Under the pieces are notes generated by a model. That model saw only the letters and a list, made by a program, of their open reading frames with translations. It was not told the origin of the DNA and searched no databases. Position numbers and translations under genes: made by a program. This document shows, piece after piece, positions 12,807 through 25,000 of a DNA stretch of 64,000 nucleotides. How positions within the stretch are numbered: the stretch's first letter is position 1; each line of letters begins with the position of its first letter. This stretch comes from Loxodes magnus (lineage: Eukaryota > Ciliophora > Karyorelictea > Loxodida > Loxodidae), in contig CAMPDV010000107.1 of the NCBI GenBank assembly GCA_946699065.1, positions 682,001-746,000 of the forward strand, written 5' to 3'.

Positions 12807-15760
12807 GACTGAAATAGAATTTTAAGTAAATTAAAATCAGTTTGACTGAAATAGAATTTTAAGTAAATTAAAAAAAGTTTGACTGAAATAGAATTTTAAG
12901 TAAATTGAAATCAGTTTGACTGAAATAGAATTTTAAGTAAATTAAAATCAGTTTGATAGAATTAGAATTTTAAGTAAATTAAAAAAAGTTTTACTGAAAT
13001 AGAATTTTGAGTAAATTAAAATAAGTGTGACTGAAATAGAATTTTAAGTAAATTAAAATAAGTTTGACTGAAAAAGAATTTTAAGAAAATTAAAATAAGT
13101 TTGACTGAAATAGAATTTTAAGTAAATTAAAATCAGTTTAACTGAAATCGAAATTTGAGTAAATTAAATAAGTGTGATTGAAATAGAATTTTAAGTAAAT
13201 TAAAATAAGTGTGACTGAAATAGAATTTTAAGTAAATTAAAATAAGTTTGACTGAAATAGAATTTTGAGTAAATTAAAATAAGTGTGACTGAAAAAGTAT
13301 TTTTGCGTAAATCAAAATAAATATGACTGAAATAGAATTTTAAGTAAATTAAAATTAGTTTGAATGAAATTGAATTTTAATTAAATTAAAATAAGTTTGA
13401 TAGAACTAGAATTTTAAGTAAATTCAAATCAGTTTGACTGAAAAAGTATTTTAATTAAATCAAAATAAATATGACTGAAATAGAATTTTAAGTAAATTAA
13501 ATAAGTGTGACTGAAATAGAAATTTAAGTAAATTAAAATAAGTGTGACTGAAATAGAATTTTAAGTAAATTAAAATAAGTTTGACTGAAATAGAATTTTA
13601 AGTAAATTAAAATAAGTTTGACTGAAATAGAATTTTAAGTAAATTAAAATAGGTGTGACTGAAATAGAATTTCAAGTAAATTAAAATAAGTTTGACTGAA
13701 ATAGAATTTTAAGTAAATTAAACTAAATAAGACTGAAATAGAATTTTGAGTAAATTAAAATTAGTTTGAATGAAATTGAATTTTAATTAAATTAAAATAA
13801 GTTTGATAGAACTAGAATTTTAAGTAAATTCAAATCAGTTTGACTGAAAAAGTATTTTAATTAAATCAAAATAAATATGACTGAAATAGAATTTTGAGTA
13901 AATTAAAATCAGTTTGACTGAAATAGAAATTTAAGTAAATTAAAATAGGTTTGACTGAAATAGAATTTTAAGTAAATTAAAATTAGTTTGAATGAAATTG
14001 AATTTTAATTAAATTAAAATAAGTTTGATAGAACTAGAATTTTAAGTAAATTCAAATCAGTTTGACTGAAAAAGTATTTTAATTAAATCAAAATAAATAT
14101 GACTGAAATAGAATTTTGAGTAAATTAAAATCAGTTTGACTGAAATAGAAATTTAAGTAAATTAAAATCAGTTTGACTGAAATAGAATTTTAATTAAATT
14201 AAAATAAGTGTGACTGAAATAGAATTTTAATTAAATTAAAATAAGTGTGACTGAAAAAGTATTTTTGCGTAAATCAAAATAAATATGACTGAAATAGAAT
14301 TTTAAGTAAATTAAAATCAGTTTGATAGAATTAGAATTTTAAGTAAATTAAAAAAAGTTTTACTGAAATAGAATTTTGAGTAAATTAAAATAAGTGTGAC
14401 TGAAATAGAATTTTAAGTAAATTAAAATAAGTTTGACTGAAAAAGAATTTTAAGAAAATTAAAATAAGTTTGACTGAAATAGAATTTTAAGTAAATTAAA
14501 ATCAGTTTAACTGAAATAGAATTTTAAGTAAATTAAAATCAGTTTGACTGAAATAGAATTTTAAGTAAATTAAAATAAGTGTGACTGAAATAGAATTTTA
14601 AGTAAATTAAAATAAGTTTGACTGAAATAGAATTTTGAGTAAATTAAAATAAGTGTGACTGAAAAAGTATTTTTGCGTAAATCAAAATAAATATGACTGA
14701 AATAGAATTTTAAGTAAATTAAAATTAGTTTGAATGAAATTGAATTTTAATTAAATTAAAATAAGTTTGATAGAACTAGAATTTTAAGTAAATTCAAATC
14801 AGTTTGACTGAAAAAGTATTTTAATTAAATCAAAATAAATATGACTGAAATAGAATTTTAAGTAAATTAAATAAGTGTGACTGAAATAGAAATTTAAGTA
14901 AATTAAAATAAGTGTGACTGAAATAGAATTTTAAGTAAATTAAAATAAGTTTGACTGAAATAGAATTTTAAGTAAATTAAAATAAGTTTGACTGAAATAG
15001 AATTTTAAGTAAATTAAAATAGGTGTGACTGAAATAGAATTTCAAGTAAATTAAAATAAGTTTGACTGAAATAGAATTTTAAGTAAATTAAACTAAATAA
15101 GACTGAAATAGAATTTTGAGTAAATTAAAATTAGTTTGAATGAAATTGAATTTTAATTAAATTAAAATAAGTTTGATAGAACTAGAATTTTAAGTAAATT
15201 CAAATCAGTTTGACTGAAAAAGTATTTTAATTAAATCAAAATAAATATGACTGAAATAGAATTTTGAGTAAATTAAAATCAGTTTGACTGAAATAGAAAT
15301 TTAAGTAAATTAAAATAGGTTTGACTGAAATAGAATTTTAAGTAAATTAAAATTAGTTTGAATGAAATTGAATTTTAATTAAATTAAAATAAGTTTGATA
15401 GAACTAGAATTTTAAGTAAATTCAAATCAGTTTGACTGAAAAAGTATTTTAATTAAATCAAAATAAATATGACTGAAATAGAATTTTGAGTAAATTAAAA
15501 TCAGTTTGACTGAAATAGAAATTTAAGTAAATTAAAATCAGTTTGACTGAAATAGAATTTTAATTAAATTAAAATAAGTGTGACTGAAATAGAATTTTAA
15601 TTAAATTAAAATAAGTGTGACTGAAAAAGTATTTTTGCGTAAATCAAAATAAATATGACTGAAATAGAATTTTAAGTAAATTAAAATTAGTTTGAATGAA
15701 ATTGAATTTTAATTAAATTAAAATAAGTTTGATAGAACTAGAATTTTAAGTAAATTCAAA
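10890..15760 (+). repeat. Four-monomer cassette cluster (GATAGAACTAG)
   Basis: A fixed run of four monomers (about 148 bp) repeats: TAGTTTGAATGAAATTG, then AAGTTTGATAGAACTAG, then TTCAAATCAGTTTGACTG, then GAAAAAGTATTTTAATT followed by AAATCAAAATAAATATG. GATAGAAC lies at 10,957, 11,363, 11,585, 12,327, 12,733, 13,399, 13,805, 14,027, 14,769, 15,175, 15,397 and 15,731. Spacings are mostly 406, 222 (six monomers) or 742 bp. The constant order of the four variants shows that they are copied as one block. Each box is altered in its own way (GAATG, GATAG, GAAAAAG), so the cassette behaves like a higher-order unit. Confidence 0.85.
12807..15248 (+). repeat. 2,442-bp higher-order repeat, unit 2
   Basis: This is a direct tandem copy of the preceding unit. 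It begins where the AAATATGACTG monomer is joined to a TTTTAAGTAAATTAAAATCAG monomer instead of the expected TTTTGAG one. After its end the array continues from about 15,249 to 15,640 as a partial copy equivalent to 11,437-11,830 (offset 3,812 = 2,442 + 1,370). This is the pattern left by unequal crossing-over between misaligned sub-blocks. Confidence 0.83.
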
Positions 15761-16079
15761 TCAGTTTGACTGAAAAAGTATTTTAATTAAATCAAAATAA
15801 ATATGACTGAAATAGAATTTTAAGTAAATTAAAATTAGTTTGACTGAAATAGAAATTTAATTAAGATAAATAGGTGTGACTGAAATAGAATTTCAAGTAA
15901 ATTAAATAAGTTTGATAGAAATGGAATTTAAGTAAATTAAAATAAGTGTGACTGAAAAAGTATTTTAATTAAATTAAACTAAATAAGACTGAAATAGAAT
16001 TATAAATAAATTAAAATTAGTTTGACTGAAATAGAATTTTAAGTAAATTAAAATAAGTTTGACTGAAATAGAATTTTAA

Positions 16080-16465
16080 GTAAATTAAAATCAGTTTAAC
16101 TGAAATAGAATTTTAAGTAAATTAAAATAAGTTTGACTGAAATAGAATTTTAAGTAAATTAAAATAAGTGTGACTGAAATAGAATTTTAAGTAAATTAAA
16201 ATAAGTTTGACTGAAATAGAATTTTGAGTAAATTAAAATAAGTGTGACTGAAAAAGAATTTTAAGTAAATTAAAATCAGTTTGACTGAAATAGAATTTTA
16301 AGTAAATTAAAATCAGTTTAACTGAAATAGAATTTTAAGTAAATTAAAATAAGTTTGACTGAAATAGAATTTTAAGTAAATTAAAATAAGTGTGACTGAA
16401 ATAGAATTTTAAGTAAATTAAAATAAGTTTGACTGAAATAGAATTTTGAGTAAATTAAAATAAGT
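16080..16465 (+). repeat. 222-bp six-monomer repeat at the domain B/A' junction
   Basis: CAGTTTAACTG occurs at 16,092 and 16,314, exactly 222 bp (6 x 37) apart, with the same flanking order of AAGTTTG, AAGTGTG, AAGTTTG and TTTTGAG monomers. The second copy ends in the TTTTTGCG monomer at 16,484, while the first copy has the GAAAAAGAATTTTAAG form. This is the last piece of domain B before A-type monomers resume. Confidence 0.7.
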
Positions 16466-17836
16466 GTGACTGAAAAAGTATTTTTGCGTAAATCAAAATA
16501 AATATGACTGAAATAGAATTTTAAGTAAATTAAAATCAGTTTGACTGAAATAGAATTTTACGTAAATTAAAATCAGTTTGACTGAAATAGAATTTTAAGT
16601 AAATTAAAATAAGTGTGACTGAAATAGAATTTCAAGTAAATTTAAAATAAGTGTTATTGAAATAGAATTTCAAGTAAATAAAAATCAGTTAAACTGAAAT
16701 AGAATTTTAAGTAAATTAAAATAAGTGTGACTGAAATAGAATTTTAAGTAAATTAAAATAAGTATGACTGAAATAGAATTTTAAGTAAATTAAATAAGTG
16801 TGATTGAAATTGAATTTTAAGTAAATTAAAATAAGTGTGACTGAAATAGAATTTTAAGTAAATTAAAATCAGTTTGACTGAAATAGAATTTTAAGTAAAT
16901 TAAAATAAGTTTGACTGAAATTGAATTTTAAGTAAATTAAAATAAGTGTGACTGAAATAGAATTTCAAGTAAATTAAAATCAGTTTGACTGAAATAGAAT
17001 TTTAAGTAAATTAAAATCAGTTTGACTGAAATAGAATTATAAGTAAATTAAAATAATATGACTGAAATAGAATTTTGAGTAAATTAAAATAAGTGTGACT
17101 GAAATTTAATTTTAAGTAAATTAAAATAAGTTTGACTGAAATAGAATTTTAAGTAAATTAAAATAAGTTTGACTGAAATTGAATTTTAAGTAAATTAAAA
17201 TCAGTTTGACTGAAATAGAATTTTAAGTAAATTAAAATAAGTTTGACTGAAATTGAATTTTAAGTAAATAAAAATCAGTTTGACTGAAATAGAATTTTAA
17301 TTAAATTAAAATAAGTTTGACTGAAATAGAATTTCAAGTAAATTAAATAAGTTTGATAGAAATAGAATTTTAAGTAAATTAAAATAAGTTTGACTGAAAT
17401 AGAATTTTAAGTAAATTAAAATAAGTGTGACTGAAATAGAATTTTAAGTAAATTAAAATTAGTTTGACTGAAATCGAAATTTGAGTAAATTAAATAAGTG
17501 TGACTGAAATAGAATTTTAAGTAAATTAAAATAGGTGTGACTGAAATAGAATTTTGAGTAAATTAAATAAGTTTGACTGAAATAGAATTTTAAGTAAATT
17601 AAAATCAGTTTGACTGAAATAGAATTATAAGTAAATTTAAAATAAGTATAATAGAAATAGAAATTTAAGTAAATTATAATCAGTTTGACTGAAATAGAAT
17701 TTTAAGTAAATTAAAATAAGTTTGACTGAAATAGAATTTTAAGTAAATTAAAATAAGTATAATAGAAATAGAAATTTAAGTAAATTAAAATAAGTGTGAC
17801 TGAAAAAGTATTTTAATACAATTAAACTAAATAAGA

Positions 17837-19942
17837 CTGAAATAGAATTTTAAGTAAATTAAAATAAGTATAATAGAAATAGAAATTTAAGTAAATTAAA
17901 ATAAGTGTGACTGAAATAGAATTTTGAGTAAATTAAAATAAGTGTGACTGAAATAGAATTTTAAGTAAATTAAAATAAGTGTGACTGAAATAGAATTTCA
18001 AGTAAATTTAAAATAAGTGTTATTGAAATAGAATTTCAAGTAAATAAAAATCAGTTAAACTGAAATAGAATTTTAAGTAAATTAAAATAAGTTTGACTGA
18101 AATAGAATTTTAAGTAAATAAAATAAGTGTGACTGAAATAGAATTTTAAGTAAATTAAAATAAGTTTGACTGAAATAGAATTTTAAGTAAATAAAAATCA
18201 GTTAAACTGAAATAGAATTTTAAGTAAATTAAAATAAGTTTGACTGAAATAGAATTTTGAGTAAATTAAAATAAGTGTGACTGAAATAGAATTTCAAGTA
18301 AATTAAAATCAGTTTGACTGAAATCGAAATTTGAGTAAATTAAATAAGTGTGATTGAAATAGAATTTTAAGTAAATTAAAATAAGTGTGACTGAAATAGA
18401 ATTTTAAGTAAATTAAAATAAGTGCGACTGAAATTTAATTTTAAGTAAATTAAAATAAGTATGACTGAAATAGAATTTTAAGTAAATTAAAATCAGTTTG
18501 ACTGAAATAGAATTTTAAGTAAATTAAAAAAAGTTTGACTGAAATAGAATTTTAAGTAAATTGAAATCAGTTTGACTGAAATAGAATTTCAAGTAAATTA
18601 AAATAAGTTTGACTGAAATTGAATTTTGAGTAAATTAAAATAAGTGTGACTGAAATAGAATTTTAAGTAAATTAAAATAAGTTTGACTGAAATAGAATTT
18701 TAAGTAAATTATAATCAGTTTGACTGAAATAGAATTTTAAGTAAATTAAAATAAGTTTGACTGAAATAGAATTTTAAGTAAATTAAAATAGGTGTGACTG
18801 AAAAAGTATTTTAATTAAATTAAACTAAATAAGACTGAAATAGAATTTTAAGTAAATTAAAATAAGTATGACTGAAATAGAATTTTAAGTAAATTAAAAT
18901 CAGTTTGACTGAAATAGAATTTTAAGTAAATTAAAAAAAGTTTGACTGAAATAGAATTTTAAGTAAATTGAAATCAGTTTGACTGAAATAGAATTTCAAG
19001 TAAATTAAAATAAGTTTGACTGAAATTGAATTTTGAGTAAATTAAAATAAGTGTGACTGAAATAGAATTTTAAGTAAATTAAAATAAGTTTGACTGAAAT
19101 AGTATTTTAAGTAAATAAAAATCAGTTAAACTGAAATAGAATTTTAAGTAAATTAAAATAAGTTTGACTGAAATTGAATTTTAAGTAAATAAAAATCAGT
19201 TTGACTGAAATAGAATTTTAATTTAAAATAAAATAAGTTTGACTGAAATAGAATTTCAAGTAAATTAAATAAGTTTGATAGAAATAGAATTTTAAGTAAA
19301 TTAAAATAAGTTTGACTGAAATAGAATTTTAAGTAAATTAAAATAAGTGTGACTGAAATAGAATTTGAAGTAAATTAAAATTAGTTTGACTGAAATCGAA
19401 ATTTGAGTAAATTAAATAAGTGTGACTGAAATAGAATTTTAAGTAAATTAAAATAAGTATAATAGAAATAGAAATTTAAGTAAATTAAAATAAGTGTGAC
19501 TGAAATAGAATTTTAAGTAAATTAAAATAAGTTTGACTGAAATTGAATTTTAAGTAAATTAAAATAAGTTTGACTGAAATAGAATTTCCAGTAAATTAAA
19601 ATAAGTTTGACTGAAATAGAATTTTAAGTAAATTAAAATAGGTGTGACTGAAATAGAATTTTAAGTATATTAAAATAAGTGTGACTGAAATAGAATTTCA
19701 AGTAAATTAAAATTAGTTTGACTGAAATAGAATTTTAATTAAATTAAACTAAATAAGACTGAAATAGAATTTTAAGTAAATTAAAATAGGTGTGACTGAA
19801 ATAGAAATTTAAGTAAATTAAATAAGTTTGATAGAAATAGAATTTTAAGTAAATTAAAATAAGTGTGACTGAAATAGAATTTTGAGTAAATTAAAATAAG
19901 TATGACTGAAATAGAATTTTAAGTAAATTAAAATCAGTTTGA
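17837..19942 (+). repeat. 2,106-bp higher-order repeat, unit 1
   Basis: This is the first of two adjacent 2,106-bp units (about 57 monomers). Anchors at the exact offset are AGTGCGACTG (18,421 and 20,527) and an unusual ATTTAAAATAAAATAAG core (19,221 and 21,327). Intervening variants (TTTGAAG, TTTCCAG, GAAATAGTATTTT, AAAAAAAGTTTG) match in order and in spacing, and I saw no difference in the parts compared. The left junction joins an ACTAAATAAGACTG monomer to the unit. Confidence 0.87.
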
Positions 19943-22040
19943 CTGAAATAGAATTTTAAGTAAATTAAAATAAGTATAATAGAAATAGAAATTTAAGTAA
20001 ATTAAAATAAGTGTGACTGAAATAGAATTTTGAGTAAATTAAAATAAGTGTGACTGAAATAGAATTTTAAGTAAATTAAAATAAGTGTGACTGAAATAGA
20101 ATTTCAAGTAAATTTAAAATAAGTGTTATTGAAATAGAATTTCAAGTAAATAAAAATCAGTTAAACTGAAATAGAATTTTAAGTAAATTAAAATAAGTTT
20201 GACTGAAATAGAATTTTAAGTAAATAAAATAAGTGTGACTGAAATAGAATTTTAAGTAAATTAAAATAAGTTTGACTGAAATAGAATTTTAAGTAAATAA
20301 AAATCAGTTAAACTGAAATAGAATTTTAAGTAAATTAAAATAAGTTTGACTGAAATAGAATTTTGAGTAAATTAAAATAAGTGTGACTGAAATAGAATTT
20401 CAAGTAAATTAAAATCAGTTTGACTGAAATCGAAATTTGAGTAAATTAAATAAGTGTGATTGAAATAGAATTTTAAGTAAATTAAAATAAGTGTGACTGA
20501 AATAGAATTTTAAGTAAATTAAAATAAGTGCGACTGAAATTTAATTTTAAGTAAATTAAAATAAGTATGACTGAAATAGAATTTTAAGTAAATTAAAATC
20601 AGTTTGACTGAAATAGAATTTTAAGTAAATTAAAAAAAGTTTGACTGAAATAGAATTTTAAGTAAATTGAAATCAGTTTGACTGAAATAGAATTTCAAGT
20701 AAATTAAAATAAGTTTGACTGAAATTGAATTTTGAGTAAATTAAAATAAGTGTGACTGAAATAGAATTTTAAGTAAATTAAAATAAGTTTGACTGAAATA
20801 GAATTTTAAGTAAATTATAATCAGTTTGACTGAAATAGAATTTTAAGTAAATTAAAATAAGTTTGACTGAAATAGAATTTTAAGTAAATTAAAATAGGTG
20901 TGACTGAAAAAGTATTTTAATTAAATTAAACTAAATAAGACTGAAATAGAATTTTAAGTAAATTAAAATAAGTATGACTGAAATAGAATTTTAAGTAAAT
21001 TAAAATCAGTTTGACTGAAATAGAATTTTAAGTAAATTAAAAAAAGTTTGACTGAAATAGAATTTTAAGTAAATTGAAATCAGTTTGACTGAAATAGAAT
21101 TTCAAGTAAATTAAAATAAGTTTGACTGAAATTGAATTTTGAGTAAATTAAAATAAGTGTGACTGAAATAGAATTTTAAGTAAATTAAAATAAGTTTGAC
21201 TGAAATAGTATTTTAAGTAAATAAAAATCAGTTAAACTGAAATAGAATTTTAAGTAAATTAAAATAAGTTTGACTGAAATTGAATTTTAAGTAAATAAAA
21301 ATCAGTTTGACTGAAATAGAATTTTAATTTAAAATAAAATAAGTTTGACTGAAATAGAATTTCAAGTAAATTAAATAAGTTTGATAGAAATAGAATTTTA
21401 AGTAAATTAAAATAAGTTTGACTGAAATAGAATTTTAAGTAAATTAAAATAAGTGTGACTGAAATAGAATTTGAAGTAAATTAAAATTAGTTTGACTGAA
21501 ATCGAAATTTGAGTAAATTAAATAAGTGTGACTGAAATAGAATTTTAAGTAAATTAAAATAAGTATAATAGAAATAGAAATTTAAGTAAATTAAAATAAG
21601 TGTGACTGAAATAGAATTTTAAGTAAATTAAAATAAGTTTGACTGAAATTGAATTTTAAGTAAATTAAAATAAGTTTGACTGAAATAGAATTTCCAGTAA
21701 ATTAAAATAAGTTTGACTGAAATAGAATTTTAAGTAAATTAAAATAGGTGTGACTGAAATAGAATTTTAAGTATATTAAAATAAGTGTGACTGAAATAGA
21801 ATTTCAAGTAAATTAAAATTAGTTTGACTGAAATAGAATTTTAATTAAATTAAACTAAATAAGACTGAAATAGAATTTTAAGTAAATTAAAATAGGTGTG
21901 ACTGAAATAGAAATTTAAGTAAATTAAATAAGTTTGATAGAAATAGAATTTTAAGTAAATTAAAATAAGTGTGACTGAAATAGAATTTTGAGTAAATTAA
22001 AATAAGTATGACTGAAATAGAATTTTAAGTAAATTAAAAT
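19943..22040 (+). repeat. 2,106-bp higher-order repeat, unit 2
   Basis: This is a tandem copy of the preceding 2.1-kb unit. It ends near 22,040, where the sequence starts to repeat the unit's first ATAATAGAAATAGAA monomer and then breaks off into a TTTCAAGTAAATAAAAATCAG monomer. That truncated third start is what unequal exchange would leave. About 22,245-22,520 then repeats the end of the unit (the TATATTAAAATAAG to TTTTGAG section). Confidence 0.85.
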
Positions 22041-25000
22041 AAGTATAATAGAAATAGAATTTCAAGTAAATAAAAATCAGTTAAACTGAAATAGAATTTT
22101 AAGTAAATTAAAATAAGTTTGACTGAAATAGAATTTTAAGTAAATTAAAATAAGTATGATAGAAATAGAATTTTAAGTAAATTAAAATAAGTGTGACTGA
22201 AAAAGAATTTTACGTAAATTAAAATAAGTTTGACTGAAATTGAATTTTAAGTATATTAAAATAAGTGTGACTGAAATAGAATTTCAAGTAAATTAAAATT
22301 AGTTTGACTGAAATAGAATTTTAATTAAATTAAACTAAATAAGACTGAAATAGAATTTTAAGTAAATTAAAATAGGTGTGACTGAAATAGAAATTTAAGT
22401 AAATTAAATAAGTTTGATAGAAATAGAATTTTAAGTAAATTAAAATAAGTGTGACTGAAATAGAATTTTGAGTAAATTAAAATAAGTATGACTGAAATAG
22501 AATTTTAAGTAAATTAAAATCAGTTTGACTGAAATAGAATTTTAAGTAAATTAAAATAAGTTTGACTGAAATAGAATTTTAAGTAAATTAAAAAAAGTTT
22601 GACTGAAATAGAATTTTGAGTAAATTAAAATAAGTGTGACTGAAATAGAATTTTAAGTAAATTAAAATAAGTTTGACTGAAATAGAATTTCAAGTAAATA
22701 AAAATCAGTTAAACTGAAATAGAATTTTAAGTAAATTAAAATAAGTTTGACTGAAATAGAATTTTAAGTAAATTAAAATAAGTATGATAGAAATAGAATT
22801 TTAAGTAAATTAAAATAAGTGTGACTGAAAAAGAATTTTACGTAAATTAAAATCAGTTTGACTGAAATAGAATTTTAAGTTAATTAAAATAAGTGTGACT
22901 GAAATTGAATTTTAAGTAAATTAAAATAAGTTTGACTGAAATAGAATTTTAAGTAAATTAAAATCAGTTTGACTGAAATAGAATTTTAAGTAAATTAAAA
23001 TAAGTTTGACTGAAATAGAATTTTAAGTAAATTAAAATAAGTTTGACTGAAATAGAATTTTAAGTAAATTAAAATCAGTTTGACTGAAATAGAATTTTAA
23101 GTAAATTAAAATAAGTTTGACTGAAATAGAATTTCAAGTAAATTTAAAATAAGTGTTATTGAAATAGAATTTCAAGTAAATAAAAATCAGTTAAACTGAA
23201 ATAGAATTTTAAGTAAATTAAAATAAGTGTGACTGAAATAGAATTTTAAGTAAATTAAAATAAGTGTGACTGAAATAGAATTTTAAGTAAATTAAAATAA
23301 GTTTGACTGAAATAGAATTTTAAGTAAATTAAAATAAGTTTGACTGAAATAGAATTTTAAGTAAATTAAAATCAGTTTAACTGAAATAGAATTTCAAGTA
23401 AATTAAAATAAGTTTGACTGAAATTGAATTTTGAGTAAATTAAAATAAGTGTGACTGAAATAGAATTTTAAGTAAATTAAAATAAGTTTGACTGAAATAG
23501 AATTTTGAGTAAATTAAAATAAGTGTGACTGAAAAAGTATTTTTGCGTAAATCAAAATAAATATGACTGAAATAGAATTTTAAGTAAATTAAAATTAGTT
23601 TGAATGAAATTGAATTTTAATTAAATTAAAATAAGTTTGATAGAACTAGAATTTTAAGTAAATTCAAATCAGTTTGACTGAAAAAGTATTTTAATTAAAT
23701 CAAAATAAATATGACTGAAATAGAATTTTAAGTAAATTAAAATTAGTTTGACTGAAATAGAAATTTAAGTAAATTAAAATAAGTGTGACTGAAATAGAAT
23801 TTTAAGTAAATTAAAATAAGTTTGACTGAAATAGAATTTTAAGTAAATTAAAATAAGTTTGACTGAAATAGAATTTTAAGTAAATTAAAATAGGTGTGAC
23901 TGAAATAGAATTTCAAGTAAATTAAAATAAGTTTGACTGAAATAGAATTTTAAGTAAATTAAACTAAATAAGACTGAAATAGAATTTTGAGTAAATTAAA
24001 ATTAGTTTGAATGAAATTGAATTTTAATTAAATTAAAATAAGTTTGATAGAACTAGAATTTTAAGTAAATTCAAATCAGTTTGACTGAAATAGAATTTTA
24101 AGTAAATCAAAATAAATATGACTGAAATAGAATTTTGAGTAAATTAAAATCAGTTTGACTGAAATAGAAATTTAAGTAAATTAAAATAGGTTTGACTGAA
24201 ATAGAATTTTAATTAAATTAAAATTAGTTTGAATGAAATAGAATTTTAATTAAATTAAAATAAGTTTGATAGAACTAGAATTTTAAGTAAATTCAAATCA
24301 GTTTGACTGAAAAAGTATTTTAATTAAATCAAAATAAATATGACTGAAATAGAATTTTGAGTAAATTAAAATCAGTTTGACTGAAATAGAATTTTAAGTA
24401 AATTAAATAAGTGTGACTGAAATAGAATTTCAAGTAAATTAAAATAGGTGTGACTGAAATAGAATTTTAAGTAAATTAAAATCAGTTTGACTGAAATAGA
24501 ATTTTAAGTAAATTAAAATAGGTGTGACTGAAATAGAATTTTAAGTAAATTAAAATCAGTTTGACTGAAATAGAATTTTAAGTAAATTAAAATTAGTTTG
24601 AATGAAATTGAATTTTAATTAAATTAAAATAAGTTTGATAGAACTAGAATTTTAAGTAAATTCAAATCAGTTTGACTGAAAAAGTATTTTAATTAAATCA
24701 AAATAAATATGACTGAAATAGAATTTTGAGTAAATTAAAATCAGTTTGACTGAAATAGAATTTTAAGTAAATTAAAATAAGTTTGACTGAAATCGAATTT
24801 TAATTAAATTAAAATAAGTTTGACTGAAATCGAATTTTAAGTAAATTAAAATAAGTGTGACTGAAAAAGTATTTTTGCGTAAATCAAAATAAATATGACT
24901 GAAATAGAATTTTAAGTAAATTAAAATTAGTTTGAATGAAATTGAATTTTAATTAAATTAAAATAAGTTTGATAGAACTAGAATTTTAAGTAAATTCAAA

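Larger units (their letters stand above)
10861..16488 (+). repeat. TTTTTGCG variant monomers
   Basis: A distinctive monomer with GAAAAAGTATTTTTGCGTAAATC (given here as two overlapping motifs, GAAAAAGTATTTTT and TTTTTGCGTAAATC) occurs with TTGCG at 10,861, 11,823, 12,231, 13,303, 14,265, 14,673, 15,635 and 16,484. Spacings are 962, 408, 1,072, 962, 408, 962 and 849 bp. It is one of the few CpG-containing units in the array. The same monomer returns at 23,543, 24,875, 27,127 and 30,148 in domain B' and was not seen after that. It is therefore a good domain marker. Confidence 0.85.
16500..23450 (+). repeat. Satellite domain A' (A-type monomers return)
   Basis: After the last TTTTTGCG monomer, markers of the first 10 kb come back: GTGTTATTG, CAGTTAAAC, ATCGAAATTTGAG, AGTGCGACTG (18,421 and 20,527), TTCCAG and AATAATATG (17,051). 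The run about 17,950-18,480 matches about 6,900-7,430 in marker order. A-type and B-type satellite blocks therefore alternate. No unique DNA, gene or mobile element separates them. Confidence 0.75.

Noticed and set aside
19221-19240. ATTTAAAATAAAATAAG core as a possible insertion or transposon scar
   Set aside because: It is a small rearrangement of the normal TTAATTAAATTAAAATAAG core, the period is kept, and it is copied exactly in the next 2,106-bp unit. No target-site duplication or foreign sequence is present.
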